From contig JALSJU010000110.1 in assembly GCA_026989145.1 (NCBI GenBank), forward strand, positions 1-43,606: a stretch of DNA of 43,606 nucleotides, read 5' to 3'. A program made the translations under genes and the position numbers. Shown here piece after piece: positions 1-8,002 of the stretch (position 1 is the stretch's first letter; every line of letters begins with the position of its first letter). The notes below the pieces were generated by a model that ran no database searches, was not told where the DNA came from, and worked only from the letters and a program-made list of their open reading frames with translations. This DNA comes from Thiotrichaceae bacterium. Its GTDB lineage: Bacteria > Pseudomonadota > Gammaproteobacteria > Thiotrichales > Thiotrichaceae.

Positions 1-498
1 CGTTTCATGCGCTAAACCGATATGCTGCGCTAATTCTTTGAGCGATAATTCAAGTTTCATTTGTCTGTTTTCACTAATATTACACCGTATATAAGCAAGG
101 ATACGTGCTTTGGCTGAGCGGATATTTTTGATTTCATTAATGGCGCGTAAGTCTCTAACTTGGCGTGAAAATACGGCCAATAATTGCTGCATTTCTAGTG
201 GATTATTATGTAAATGTGTTAACAATGCTGGTTTGCTAATACTTTGCAAAGTGCTTGCTACATCGGCTTGTGCAGAACAATGATACTGCTCAGAAAATAG
301 TGAAGCCTCGGCTATAGTTTCGCCTGATAAACCAACGTGTAAAACGACTGACGTGCCGTCAATGGTATTTCTCACCAGCTTTACTTTGCCTTCATTCACT
401 AAAAAGATACGTTTTACGGTATCTCCCTGATTAAAAAGTGTTTCACCTTTTTTGAAGGATGATGTTTGTACAGCTAAAGCTTTAGGAAAGGTTATCAT
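1..498 (-). CDS. Crp/Fnr-family transcriptional regulator (C-terminus cut by window edge)
   Basis: Manual translation from the ATG at 498 leftwards gives 166 residues open to the window edge. The N-terminal part reads as a cyclic-nucleotide-binding-like beta barrel (FKKGETLFNQGD, then VNEGKVKLVR and GETIAEASLF), followed by a dimerisation helix (about residues 105-140). The start of a winged helix-turn-helix follows (LSLKELAQHIGLAHET), where the window ends. There is no N-terminal cysteine cluster of the kind that holds the Fe-S centre of true FNR; only two scattered cysteines are visible. It is therefore a Crp/Fnr relative of unknown effector. An AGGA about 8 bases before the ATG could be its ribosome site. 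Whether it reads the Fnr-type boxes found elsewhere in this window is unknown. Confidence 0.85.
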   Translation of the reverse strand, partial: MITFPKALAVQTSSFKKGETLFNQGDTVKRIFLVNEGKVKLVRNTIDGTSVVLHVGLSGETIAEASLFSEQYHCSAQADVASTLQSISKPALLTHLHNNPLEMQQLLAVFSRQVRDLRAINEIKNIRSAKARILAYIRCNISENRQMKLELSLKELAQHIGLAHET

Positions 499-659
499 GA
501 GGTGATCCTAGAAAATCTTTTAATTCATAAAATTCTATTAATATTAGCAAGTTGGTGCTCTTACGTCGTTTGGTATTTTGACTAAGTTTCTGTTATCGTC
601 TTCGAAAGCAGGTTAAAACTGTAACTGAAGGCTACAAGTTGTAATGAGGAACTATTTAA

Positions 660-1274
660 ATGTCATCTCAAAAACCATTTCATTTTTTATTATACTTTTT
701 CATTCTAGCACTGCTGACCACGTGCTCATCTTACAAGATAGCCTATGACTTAACACCACCTAAAACCAAGCAAGGTTTGGTGTGTGTTCAACAAAGTCAA
801 TCACAGTTGAATCAATGTAATAATAGTTGTTACTACCAATATCAGCGTTGTTTAAAAATCTCGCAAAATCAAGCGCAAAAAGAGTTACCGAGTCTGCTTA
901 AAGAATATCCACTAAAGCTCGAAACTTGGTTAAATCAAAGAGAGCAATACCGCAGAGATTTGGATTTTTACGAATTAAGGATGGATTTAGCGGAAGCTCG
1001 ACGTGAGACATATCTTAACAATTGTATGAAGCAAGGTATGAAAAAAAGGAAATGCACGAGTCGGCATGCTTATATTAGCTTATTACCTTCGTTGAGCCGA
1101 CCTTCTTTTACTATAAGTCGACCTGTTAAGCCTACTTTGGCAAGTGTTACAACACGTGCTCGTGCACAAAATTGTTCTCAACGTTGTGGTTGTCAGGCTA
1201 ATTTTCGACTATCTTATGCGAGTTGTGGCGGTACGGTAAAGTCAAAAAAAGTTTGCATCAAAAACTGTAATTAA
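660..1274 (+). CDS. Cysteine-rich putative lipoprotein, unknown function
   Basis: A 204-residue protein with a hydrophobic leader (residues 6-20) ending in LLTTC, an imperfect lipobox with Cys22 as the possible lipidated residue. The mature part is rich in cysteines in pairs and clusters (CNNSC, NCMKQ, CSQRCGC, ASCGG, KVCIKNC) and has a charged, probably helical middle (about 75-125). The cysteine pattern suggests disulfide-bonded envelope protein rather than an enzyme. I do not recognise the family. A GAGGA lies about 10 bases before the ATG. The gene stands alone between the divergent Crp/Fnr gene and the convergent pilD, 15 bases from the pilD stop. Confidence 0.65.
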   Translation: MSSQKPFHFLLYFFILALLTTCSSYKIAYDLTPPKTKQGLVCVQQSQSQLNQCNNSCYYQYQRCLKISQNQAQKELPSLLKEYPLKLETWLNQREQYRRDLDFYELRMDLAEARRETYLNNCMKQGMKKRKCTSRHAYISLLPSLSRPSFTISRPVKPTLASVTTRARAQNCSQRCGCQANFRLSYASCGGTVKSKKVCIKNCN

Positions 1275-1289
1275 AGCTACTATGCTTTT

Positions 1290-2171
1290 TCAGATCATAA
1301 AATAGTTTGTCATTGCTAGCACAACTTCATCGCGCCAAATAAAGGCAACAAAACCAGCTAAAGCCAACCAAGGGCCAAACGGTATCGCTTGGCTGTCTTT
1401 TTTGCGTTGAATAATCATCCACAAAATGCCAAAAATAGCACCGAGAAATGATGCCACAAAAACAGTGAAAGGTAATATTTGCCAGCCGCCCCATGCGCCA
1501 ATTGCCGCGAGTATTTTAAAGTCACCATAGCCCATGCCTTCTTTGCCCGTAATGAGCTTGAACACATGAAAAAGCGACCATAGAGAAAGGTATCCAAACA
1601 TTGCGCCAAGTACGCTACTTTGTAAATCAACAAAGCCTGAGAAGTAGTTTACTGCAATACCCATCCACATTAAGGGTAGGGTGAGGTTGTCGGGTAGTAG
1701 CATGGTTTTTGCATCAATAAGTGATAGCAAAATAAGTACCCAAGTAAAAAGTAATGCAGCAAGAACGGGCCAGCCAAAGCCTATTTTCCAAGCGACAAAT
1801 ACCGACAATAGAGCGGTAAAGACTTCAATTAACGGATATTGTATTGATATGCCTGTTTTACAGGATGAGCATTTCCCTCTTAAAAATAAATAACTTAGTA
1901 CGGGAATATTCTCTAAAGCTGTAATCATATGACCACAGTGTGGGCACTGCGAGCGTGGCACAAAAAGATTAAACGGTTGTGAATTTTGGACGTTTTCTGA
2001 CGAACTTTCACCGCCTAATAGCTCCTGACACTCGCTACGCCATTCGTTTTGCAGCATGATGGGTATGCGGTAAATCGCCGCGTTAAGAAAGCTCCCAACG
2101 AGTAGTGAAAATAAACCAACAACCACTAAAAAGAAGGTGCTGTTAGTTTCTAGTAATGTAATAACTTCCAT
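1290..2171 (-). CDS. pilD: Type IV prepilin peptidase / N-methyltransferase PilD
   Basis: Inner-membrane aspartyl protease that cleaves type IV prepilin leaders and methylates the new N-terminus. From the ATG at 2171 the protein has 293 residues. It shows the bacterial A24 layout: an N-terminal membrane helix, a cytoplasmic zinc site with two CxxC pairs (Cys76/79 and 101/104), then several membrane helices carrying the catalytic aspartates, Asp153 in SLIDAKT and Asp217 in the GYGD motif. A TTG three codons upstream (2180) is also possible but has GGGA directly against it, so I prefer the ATG. It is last in a pilB-pilC-pilD transcription unit; the pilin gene pilA and coaE, often neighbours, are not adjacent (coaE lies at 28.6 kb). 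Confidence 0.95.
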   Translation of the reverse strand: MEVITLLETNSTFFLVVVGLFSLLVGSFLNAAIYRIPIMLQNEWRSECQELLGGESSSENVQNSQPFNLFVPRSQCPHCGHMITALENIPVLSYLFLRGKCSSCKTGISIQYPLIEVFTALLSVFVAWKIGFGWPVLAALLFTWVLILLSLIDAKTMLLPDNLTLPLMWMGIAVNYFSGFVDLQSSVLGAMFGYLSLWSLFHVFKLITGKEGMGYGDFKILAAIGAWGGWQILPFTVFVASFLGAIFGILWMIIQRKKDSQAIPFGPWLALAGFVAFIWRDEVVLAMTNYFMI

Positions 2172-2192
2172 ATTTCCCAATCCCTTTTTTAT

Positions 2193-2221
2193 GAGAAGAA
2201 CAAATCTAGTTTGTTCTTCTC
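2193..2221 (-). other. Perfect 12-bp hairpin between pilC and pilD
   Basis: GAGAAGAACAAA (2193-2204) and TTTGTTCTTCTC (2210-2221) pair perfectly around a 5-base loop. It lies between the pilC stop and the pilD ribosome site. In the pil reading direction it is followed by an A-run, not a U-run, so it is not a normal intrinsic terminator. It may slow transcription or set mRNA stability so that less PilD than PilB/PilC is made; that role is inference. Confidence 0.6.
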
Positions 2222-2229
2222 TCCACCTT

Positions 2230-3471
2230 TTAACCTACAGCCGCACCCATTTTAAAGATAGGCAAGTACATCGCAACAACTAATCCACCGACTAACACTG
2301 CCAGTATTGCCATGATTAACGGCTCTATTTGTTTGGATAAAGAGTCTACCAAGTCATCGACTTGCTCTTCAAAGTAGTCAGCGACCTTGTCCAGCATTTC
2401 TTCAAGGCGACCCGACTCTTCGCCAATCTTAGTCATTTGAATAACCATATTAGGGAACTGCTGGGTGGTTGACATTGCAACGTTTAACTGAACACCTTTT
2501 GAGGCATCTTCTTTTATTTGTAAAGTGGCTTTTTCATAGACTACATTGCCTGTAGAGCCCGCTACAGCATCCATCGCTTCTACAAGTGGGACACCTGCTG
2601 CAAACATGGTTGATAGGGTTCTTGAGAAACGTGCAATAGCAGATTTGTTAACGATAGCTCCCATAATAGGAAGCTTTAATGCGACCTTATCCAAGAAATG
2701 ACGGAACTTTTCAGAGCGTTTTTTACCTTGCTGGTAAGCTATAGAGATACCAATGAAAATACTGAACGGATAGAACCAATTAGCTTGTAACCACTCGGAT
2801 AAACCAATTACCCACAATGTGAAGGCGGGTAAGTCTGCGCCAAAGCCTTCAAAAATATCTTTAAAGGTAGGAATAACCCAAACGAGCATGATAACCGTAA
2901 CAATAACAGCCATGGCTAAAACACTGATGGGATACATCATTGCTTTTTTCACTTTTGCCTTCATTGTTTCGGTTTTTTCTTTATACGTCGCTACTTTGTC
3001 GATCATATCTTCCAGCGTACCCGCCTGTTCACCTGCCCGAATAAGGTTAACAAATAGGTTGTCAAAATGGTCGGGATGTTTAGCTAATGCTCCTGCTAAA
3101 TCAGAACCACTCTCAATATCGACAGTTAGTTGTTTGATGAGTTTTTGCATCCCAGGTTTTTCGTGTCCAGATGCTATTATATCTAATGATTGAACCATCG
3201 GTACACCAGCGCGCATCATCGTCGTTAACTGGCGTGCAAACTGTGAGATGTCAACGGTTTTTACAGCGCCACCAGTGACTCGATTACTTTTCTTTTTGAT
3301 TATTTTAGGGCTAATTCCTTGTCTTCTTAATTCAGCTCTTAAAAAGTTTTCATTAATCGCAGAGTTTTCTCCGCGAATTTTAACTCCCGCCTTGTTAATA
3401 CCTGCCCACTCATAAGTTTGGAGTTCTTTCGGTTTAGTATTTGGTTTTTTTGCAACTGCTGTTGTAGCCAT
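2230..3471 (-). CDS. pilC: Type IV pilus inner-membrane platform protein PilC
   Basis: A 413-residue member of the T2SS F / PilC family, the usual length. It has two repeated cytoplasmic GspF domains (about residues 75-195 and 280-400) with the conserved FARQLTTMMRAGVPMVQSL and FSRTLSTMFAAGVPLVEAM motifs, and three membrane helices (about 180-205, 230-250 and 385-405). It anchors the pilus machine in the inner membrane and couples the PilB and PilT motors to pilin. It lies 24 bases after pilB and is presumably co-transcribed with it; the pilD gene follows after a strong hairpin. Confidence 0.96.
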   Translation of the reverse strand: MATTAVAKKPNTKPKELQTYEWAGINKAGVKIRGENSAINENFLRAELRRQGISPKIIKKKSNRVTGGAVKTVDISQFARQLTTMMRAGVPMVQSLDIIASGHEKPGMQKLIKQLTVDIESGSDLAGALAKHPDHFDNLFVNLIRAGEQAGTLEDMIDKVATYKEKTETMKAKVKKAMMYPISVLAMAVIVTVIMLVWVIPTFKDIFEGFGADLPAFTLWVIGLSEWLQANWFYPFSIFIGISIAYQQGKKRSEKFRHFLDKVALKLPIMGAIVNKSAIARFSRTLSTMFAAGVPLVEAMDAVAGSTGNVVYEKATLQIKEDASKGVQLNVAMSTTQQFPNMVIQMTKIGEESGRLEEMLDKVADYFEEQVDDLVDSLSKQIEPLIMAILAVLVGGLVVAMYLPIFKMGAAVG

Positions 3472-3495
3472 TATTTTTACCTAAGTTTATTTTTA

Positions 3496-5208
3496 TTAAT
3501 CTTTTGTGACACGTTCTAGTTCTGCAAGTGAGGTTACACCTTCACGTACTTTTTCAAGTGCTGATGTCCTTAAGTCGTTAATACCTTCTTTTTCAGCTTG
3601 AATTGCTAGCTGCAAAGAGTTTTCACCTTCCATTATCATGGTTTCCATATCACTAGAAATGGGCATGACTTGGTAGATACCTACACGACCTTTATAGCCG
3701 TTAGAACAACTTCCACAGCCAACAGGTTCAAAGATTTTGAGCGATTTTACCTCTTCTTCAGCGAACCCCAGCTGAACAAGTGCCTTTTCTGGAATATTTT
3801 CAGCAAGTGTTTTACAAGATTTACATAAACGCCTTGCAAGACGTTGGGCAATAATTAAATGCACCGAAGAGGCAATATTAAACGGCGGCACACCCATATT
3901 GATTAAACGCGTTAGGGTTTCTGGTGCACTGTTCGTATGTAGTGTTGATAATACTAAATGACCTGTTTGCGCGGCTTTAATAGATATTTCAGCCGTTTCG
4001 AGGTCACGAATCTCACCAACCATAATAATATCTGGATCTTGTCGTAAGAAGGCTCGTAGTGCGCTAGCAAAGGTTAAACCTACTTTCGCATCGACGTTAA
4101 CCTGGTTGATACCAGGAACCTGTATTTCTGCAGGATCTTCCGCGGTTGCTATATTTTTTTCAGAGGTGTTTAAAATATTTAAACCTGCATAAAGCGTTAC
4201 TGTTTTACCCGAACCTGTCGGGCCGGTAACTAATATCATGCCATCAGGTTTTGCCAATGCATCCATTAAATCTTTTTTCTGCTTTTTATCAAAGCCTAGA
4301 TTATCAACACCTAAGGCAGCTGTATCTGAATCTAAGATACGCATTACGATTTTTTCACCGTATAATGTTGGCAGTGTATTCACACGGAAGTCGATATGGC
4401 GCTCACCGTATTTAAAGTGAATTCGCCCATCTTGCGGTATACGTCGCTCTGAACTGTTTAAACGTGCCATAACTTTTAAACGTGATGTCATCTTTCTAGC
4501 GATAGACTTGGGTGGCATACTGACTACCTGTAATATGCCGTCTATACGGTAACGAACGCGCAAGATTTTTTCGTAAGGCTCAATATGGATATCCGATACC
4601 TTTTTATTAATAGCATGGGTTAACAACTCATTAACAAAGGTGGTAACGTCTACACCTGAATCGTCTTCTTCTTCATTATCCTCGCCTTCTAAATCTTCTG
4701 TTTCTAAGATTAAGTCCTGCGCAGCAGCATCGGATGAAATTGACATGCCGGTATTAACGGAAGACTCACTGTAGTCAGGATTAAGAATCTTTTGGAATTT
4801 ACCGTATTCTACAATAACAGGCTCAGGTACAAGCTCCGTTGCAAAGCGGATATCGCTGAGTTTAGATAAAAAGAATGGATCAGCAACTGCTACAGTCAGT
4901 GCTTTACCCATTCTGAATAGTGGTACAATTTGTAACTTACGCAACATGTCTGCATTAAGTAGGGTGCTGACATCGAGCGGAATCTCGATAACATCAAGGT
5001 CAACAAAGCTCAATCCATATTCTTTACTGTTGTACAGTGCTAAAATGCTTGGATCAACGAGCTTCTTTTGTGCTAGATGCGTTGTAATAGATATTTTTCG
5101 AGATTTAGAATCAGTATGTGCTTGCTCTGCTGTTTTTAAATCCAATACCTTGCCGGCAACTAACTGTGTTAACAAGTTTGAGAGTACTATTTTTTTAGTC
5201 TTTTCCAT
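3496..5208 (-). CDS. pilB: Type IV pilus extension ATPase PilB
   Basis: Hexameric cytoplasmic ATPase that powers pilus extension. At 570 residues it has the normal PilB length. It has an N-terminal MshEN/GspE-type domain (about 10-150), an acidic linker (170-183), then the secretion-ATPase core: Walker A GPTGSGKT at 329-336, Asp box TAEDPAEIQ near 355, Walker B region IIMVGEIRD at 394-402, His box STLHTNS at 421-427, and a tetracysteine zinc site (Cys462, 465, 498, 501). It is first of a pilB-pilC-pilD unit. No strong Shine-Dalgarno precedes the ATG. A divergent rubredoxin gene lies 160 bases away. Confidence 0.97.
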   Translation of the reverse strand: MEKTKKIVLSNLLTQLVAGKVLDLKTAEQAHTDSKSRKISITTHLAQKKLVDPSILALYNSKEYGLSFVDLDVIEIPLDVSTLLNADMLRKLQIVPLFRMGKALTVAVADPFFLSKLSDIRFATELVPEPVIVEYGKFQKILNPDYSESSVNTGMSISSDAAAQDLILETEDLEGEDNEEEDDSGVDVTTFVNELLTHAINKKVSDIHIEPYEKILRVRYRIDGILQVVSMPPKSIARKMTSRLKVMARLNSSERRIPQDGRIHFKYGERHIDFRVNTLPTLYGEKIVMRILDSDTAALGVDNLGFDKKQKKDLMDALAKPDGMILVTGPTGSGKTVTLYAGLNILNTSEKNIATAEDPAEIQVPGINQVNVDAKVGLTFASALRAFLRQDPDIIMVGEIRDLETAEISIKAAQTGHLVLSTLHTNSAPETLTRLINMGVPPFNIASSVHLIIAQRLARRLCKSCKTLAENIPEKALVQLGFAEEEVKSLKIFEPVGCGSCSNGYKGRVGIYQVMPISSDMETMIMEGENSLQLAIQAEKEGINDLRTSALEKVREGVTSLAELERVTKD

Positions 5209-5305
5209 TGAATGGTATCTTTTTAATTATTTTTATTTTTTGATGTATATTTCAGGCTATTCTACGAGGACTCAGTCAAAAGTTAAAGGAACACTAGATA
5301 ATCGG

Positions 5306-5311
5306 TATAAT
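5306..5311 (+). promoter_or_regulatory. Possible -10 box of the rubredoxin promoter
   Basis: A perfect TATAAT lies 57 bases before the rubredoxin ATG. The hexamer 17 bases upstream, TTAAAG at 5283-5288, matches the sigma-70 -35 consensus at only three of six positions, so the call is weak. Confidence 0.35.
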
Positions 5312-5368
5312 TATTTAGCCTTGTATCTGATTAAGCCGAAGAGTAAGTTGATAAAATAAGGAATGAAG

Positions 5369-5533
5369 ATGAAAACATATATGTGTGCAGTATGTGCATG
5401 GGTTTACGATGAAGCAAAAGGTTGGCCTGAAGATGGTATTGAACCCGGTACAAAATGGGAAGATGTACCAGAAGATTGGGTTTGCCCAGACTGTGGCGTG
5501 GGTAAATCTGATTTTGAAATGATTGCTGTTTAG
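5369..5533 (+). CDS. Rubredoxin
   Basis: A 54-residue one-iron redox carrier, found by translating the plus strand. Four cysteines bind iron in two knuckles: Cys6-x-x-Cys9 and Cys39-x-x-Cys42 ([10 protein letters not shown]). The conserved [15 protein letters not shown] stretch is typical. Rubredoxins normally have CxxCGY in the first knuckle; here it is CAVCAW, so the small glycine after Cys9 is replaced by alanine. AAGGA ends 6 bases before the ATG at 5369, which makes this the start rather than the in-frame ATG at 5363. Rubredoxin passes electrons to alkane hydroxylases, rubrerythrin-type peroxidases or flavo-diiron NO reductases; no such partner is in the window. Confidence 0.95.
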   Translation: MKTYMCAVCAWVYDEAKGWPEDGIEPGTKWEDVPEDWVCPDCGVGKSDFEMIAV

Positions 5534-5534
5534 C

Positions 5535-5573
5535 GAACTTCCCATTTCAGAAATAGATCTGAATGGGAAGTTC
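5535..5573. terminator. Long hairpin after rubredoxin, possible terminator
   Basis: GAACTTCCCATT (5535-5546) and AATGGGAAGTTC (5562-5573) form a perfect 12-bp stem, extended by CAGA/TCTG with a one-base bulge. It begins 2 bases after the rubredoxin stop, between that gene and the convergent pilU-like gene. No U-run follows on either strand, so termination is inferred from position only. Confidence 0.5.
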
Positions 5574-5612
5574 ACTGATGACTTACTGCACTCGTTCTAA
5601 TATTCAAGTTAT

Positions 5613-5635
5613 CCATTTGGAAAACACCCAAATGG
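5613..5635. other. 8-bp hairpin downstream of the pilU-like gene
   Basis: CCATTTGG (5613-5620) and CCAAATGG (5628-5635) pair perfectly around 7 bases, 9 bases beyond the stop of the leftward pilU-like gene. It may act as a weak transcript end or 3' stabiliser. Confidence 0.35.
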
Positions 5636-5643
5636 TAAGCTCA

Positions 5644-6771
5644 CTAAACTAAATCAGGGAGTGCGTTTTTGCCCATAGAGGGAGCGCTTAGGGTGCTGTT
5701 TTTATCTTCACTTTCTTCATTAAAGTTCAGCATCCATTCTAAATTGTTTTTAGAGGTGGCATTTTCTAGCGCCTCATCACGGGTAATTTTATCATTTTTA
5801 TAAAGTTCGGCCAGTGACTGATCAAAAGTATGCATGCCATCAACAGCACCTTTTTCAATAATATCTTTTAACCCTTGTAGGTTTCCTTTACGAATAACTT
5901 CTGCGGTGAAAGGTGTATTAACGAGAACTTCGGTTGCTAAAACATAACGCCCATCCACTCCTGGAATAAGGCGCTGTGCTATGATAGCCCTAACATTTAA
6001 GGATAAGTCCATTAAGACTCTTTCTTTTTGCTCCGAGGGTAATAAATACATTAAGCGCTCTAATGCTTGAATGGTGCTTGTCGCATGTAAGGTGCTCATT
6101 ATAAGATGCCCAGTATCTGCAAACCCCATTGCTGCTTCTGCTGTAGCAGAGCTTCGAATTTCACCTACCATGATAACATCGGGTGCTTCACGCATCGCTT
6201 CACGCATGGCATTTTCATAGGAAAGAGTATCAAAACCAACTTCACGCTGTCCGATAATAGATTTGTCATGACGGTAAGTGAATTCAATAGGGTCTTCAAT
6301 GGTAAGGATGTGGCCTGTTTTTCTTTCGTTTCGGTATTGAATTAATGATGCCATTGAGGTCGATTTACCCGCACCTGTAGATCCTACAAATAAGAATAAA
6401 CCTTCTTTTTTCATAACCAAACTTTTAAGTACTTCTGGCAAGCCTAATTTATCTGGAGATTGGATATCAGAACGAACGTAACGGATTACCATTGAAACTT
6501 CACCACGTTGAAAATAAAGGTTTACGCGGTAACGTCCTAGACTTGGAACCGAGATACCTTTATTCATTTCTCTCGTTCGTTTAAAAACATCTAGTTCTTT
6601 ATCTGATAATAAGTCTTTAGTGAATGCAGCAATTATGCCTGGCTTTAATTTGTCTTTAGAGATAGCGACAAACTCACCCATAATTTTTAGATAAGCATGT
6701 GCCCCCGTTGTTAGGTAAAGGTCAGAAGCATTTTTTTTGACCATGGCTTCAAGATAAGGCTTAATTTTCAT
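5644..6771 (-). CDS. PilT/PilU-family ATPase, second PilU-like copy
   Basis: A 375-residue PilT-family secretion ATPase. It has the N-terminal PAS-like domain (MKIKPYLEAMVKKNASDLYL) and a core with Walker A GSTGAGKS near residue 128, the IEDPIEF Asp box, Walker B PDVIMVGEIR, and the MSTLHATS His box. Family members depolymerise the pilus or assist PilT. A C-terminal tail after about 340, with EESEDKNS, is unlike PilT. Its length and PilU-like ATGHL and MEFT-type features resemble PilU (about 380 residues) more than PilT. It is third of three related ATPases in the order pilT, pilU, this gene, and lies 34 bases after pilU. Its separate job is not known. Confidence 0.85.
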   Translation of the reverse strand: MKIKPYLEAMVKKNASDLYLTTGAHAYLKIMGEFVAISKDKLKPGIIAAFTKDLLSDKELDVFKRTREMNKGISVPSLGRYRVNLYFQRGEVSMVIRYVRSDIQSPDKLGLPEVLKSLVMKKEGLFLFVGSTGAGKSTSMASLIQYRNERKTGHILTIEDPIEFTYRHDKSIIGQREVGFDTLSYENAMREAMREAPDVIMVGEIRSSATAEAAMGFADTGHLIMSTLHATSTIQALERLMYLLPSEQKERVLMDLSLNVRAIIAQRLIPGVDGRYVLATEVLVNTPFTAEVIRKGNLQGLKDIIEKGAVDGMHTFDQSLAELYKNDKITRDEALENATSKNNLEWMLNFNEESEDKNSTLSAPSMGKNALPDLV

Positions 6772-6805
6772 TGTTAACTCTTTTTTATTATTATTGTAAT
6801 CGAGG

Positions 6806-7957
6806 TTATAATTCTTCCAAACTTTCTATTGAGAGACTATCCGTCCCTTTAAAGAAGTCATCTTTCTTTGAGTGGCGACTATTTAGTTTTAGCTGTAGGC
6901 GTAAATCATTGATTGAGTCTGCATTACGTAAACCCTCTTGTACGGAAATCATTTTTGCATCAATCAAACGGAACAGTGCCTGATCAAAAGTACACATTCC
7001 AAGGTCATTCGATTTTGCGATAAGCTCTTTCATTCCTGTCACATCACCTTTGTGAATTAAGTCAGCCATCATTGGTGTGTTTAACATAATTTCTACAGCA
7101 GGTAGTCGTCCTTCTTTCTTATCTCTTCTAACCAAGCGTTGTGAAACTACTGCTTTTAGGTTTAATGATAAGTCTAACAGCAGTTGATCTCGGCGCTCTT
7201 CCGGGAAGAAGTTTATAATACGATCCAGTGCTTGGTTGGTACTGTTAGCATGTAAAGTGGTCATACATAAGTGACCTGTTTCTGCATAAGCTATAGCATA
7301 CTCCATTGACTCTCTATCACGAATTTCGCCTAATAAAATTACATCTGGTGCTTGCCGTAAGGTGTTTTTCATGGCTATTTCGTAGCTTGCCGTGTCTACA
7401 CCTATTTCGCGTTGAGTAATTAAACAGCCTTTGTGCTCATGTGTAAATTCGATTGGATCTTCAATGGTAACAATATGCCCTTCAGAATTATCATTACGAT
7501 AATCAATCATTGAAGCTAAGCTGGTCGACTTACCTGAACCGGTAGCACCAACCATAATTACAAGGCCACGCTTAGTCATCGCAATATCTTTTAAAACCGG
7601 CGGTAATACTAATTCTTTAAAGTTAGGGATATAGTCAGGAATATGCCGAAGCACCATGCCTGAATTACCACGCTGGGTAAAAGTATTGACACGAAAACGA
7701 GCAACACCCGGTAAGCTTACAGCAAAGTTACACTCCATAAATTCTTCAAATTCTTCTAATTGCTTATCATTCATGATTGAGCGCACTAAAAAATTTGCTT
7801 GATCAGCATCCAGCTTTTTATCAGATAATGGTTTCATCAAACCACTGATTTTTACCGATGGTGCTGCACCCGTAGTAATAAAAAGATCGGAGGCACCTTT
7901 ATCAAGCACTGCACTTAATAATTGATGTACATAGTTAATTGCGCTGTCTTTATCCAT
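6806..7957 (-). CDS. pilU: Pilus retraction ATPase accessory protein PilU
   Basis: A 383-residue PilT paralogue, nearly the same length as known PilU proteins (about 382). It has GASDLFITTGAAPSVKI at the N-terminus, Walker A GATGSGKS, IEDPIEFTHEHKGC, Walker B PDVILLGEIRD, and TTLHANSTNQALDRI, all PilU-like. PilU works with PilT to drive pilus retraction, and cannot usually replace it. It lies 45 bases after pilT, in the same order as the pilT-pilU pair of Pseudomonas. A C-terminal basic-then-acidic tail (SRHSKKDDFF, then SLSIESLEEL) follows the core. Confidence 0.92.
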   Translation of the reverse strand: MDKDSAINYVHQLLSAVLDKGASDLFITTGAAPSVKISGLMKPLSDKKLDADQANFLVRSIMNDKQLEEFEEFMECNFAVSLPGVARFRVNTFTQRGNSGMVLRHIPDYIPNFKELVLPPVLKDIAMTKRGLVIMVGATGSGKSTSLASMIDYRNDNSEGHIVTIEDPIEFTHEHKGCLITQREIGVDTASYEIAMKNTLRQAPDVILLGEIRDRESMEYAIAYAETGHLCMTTLHANSTNQALDRIINFFPEERRDQLLLDLSLNLKAVVSQRLVRRDKKEGRLPAVEIMLNTPMMADLIHKGDVTGMKELIAKSNDLGMCTFDQALFRLIDAKMISVQEGLRNADSINDLRLQLKLNSRHSKKDDFFKGTDSLSIESLEEL

Positions 7958-8002
7958 TTTATTCTTCTTTTATATTTTGTTTATAATGATCGATATTACT
8001 TA

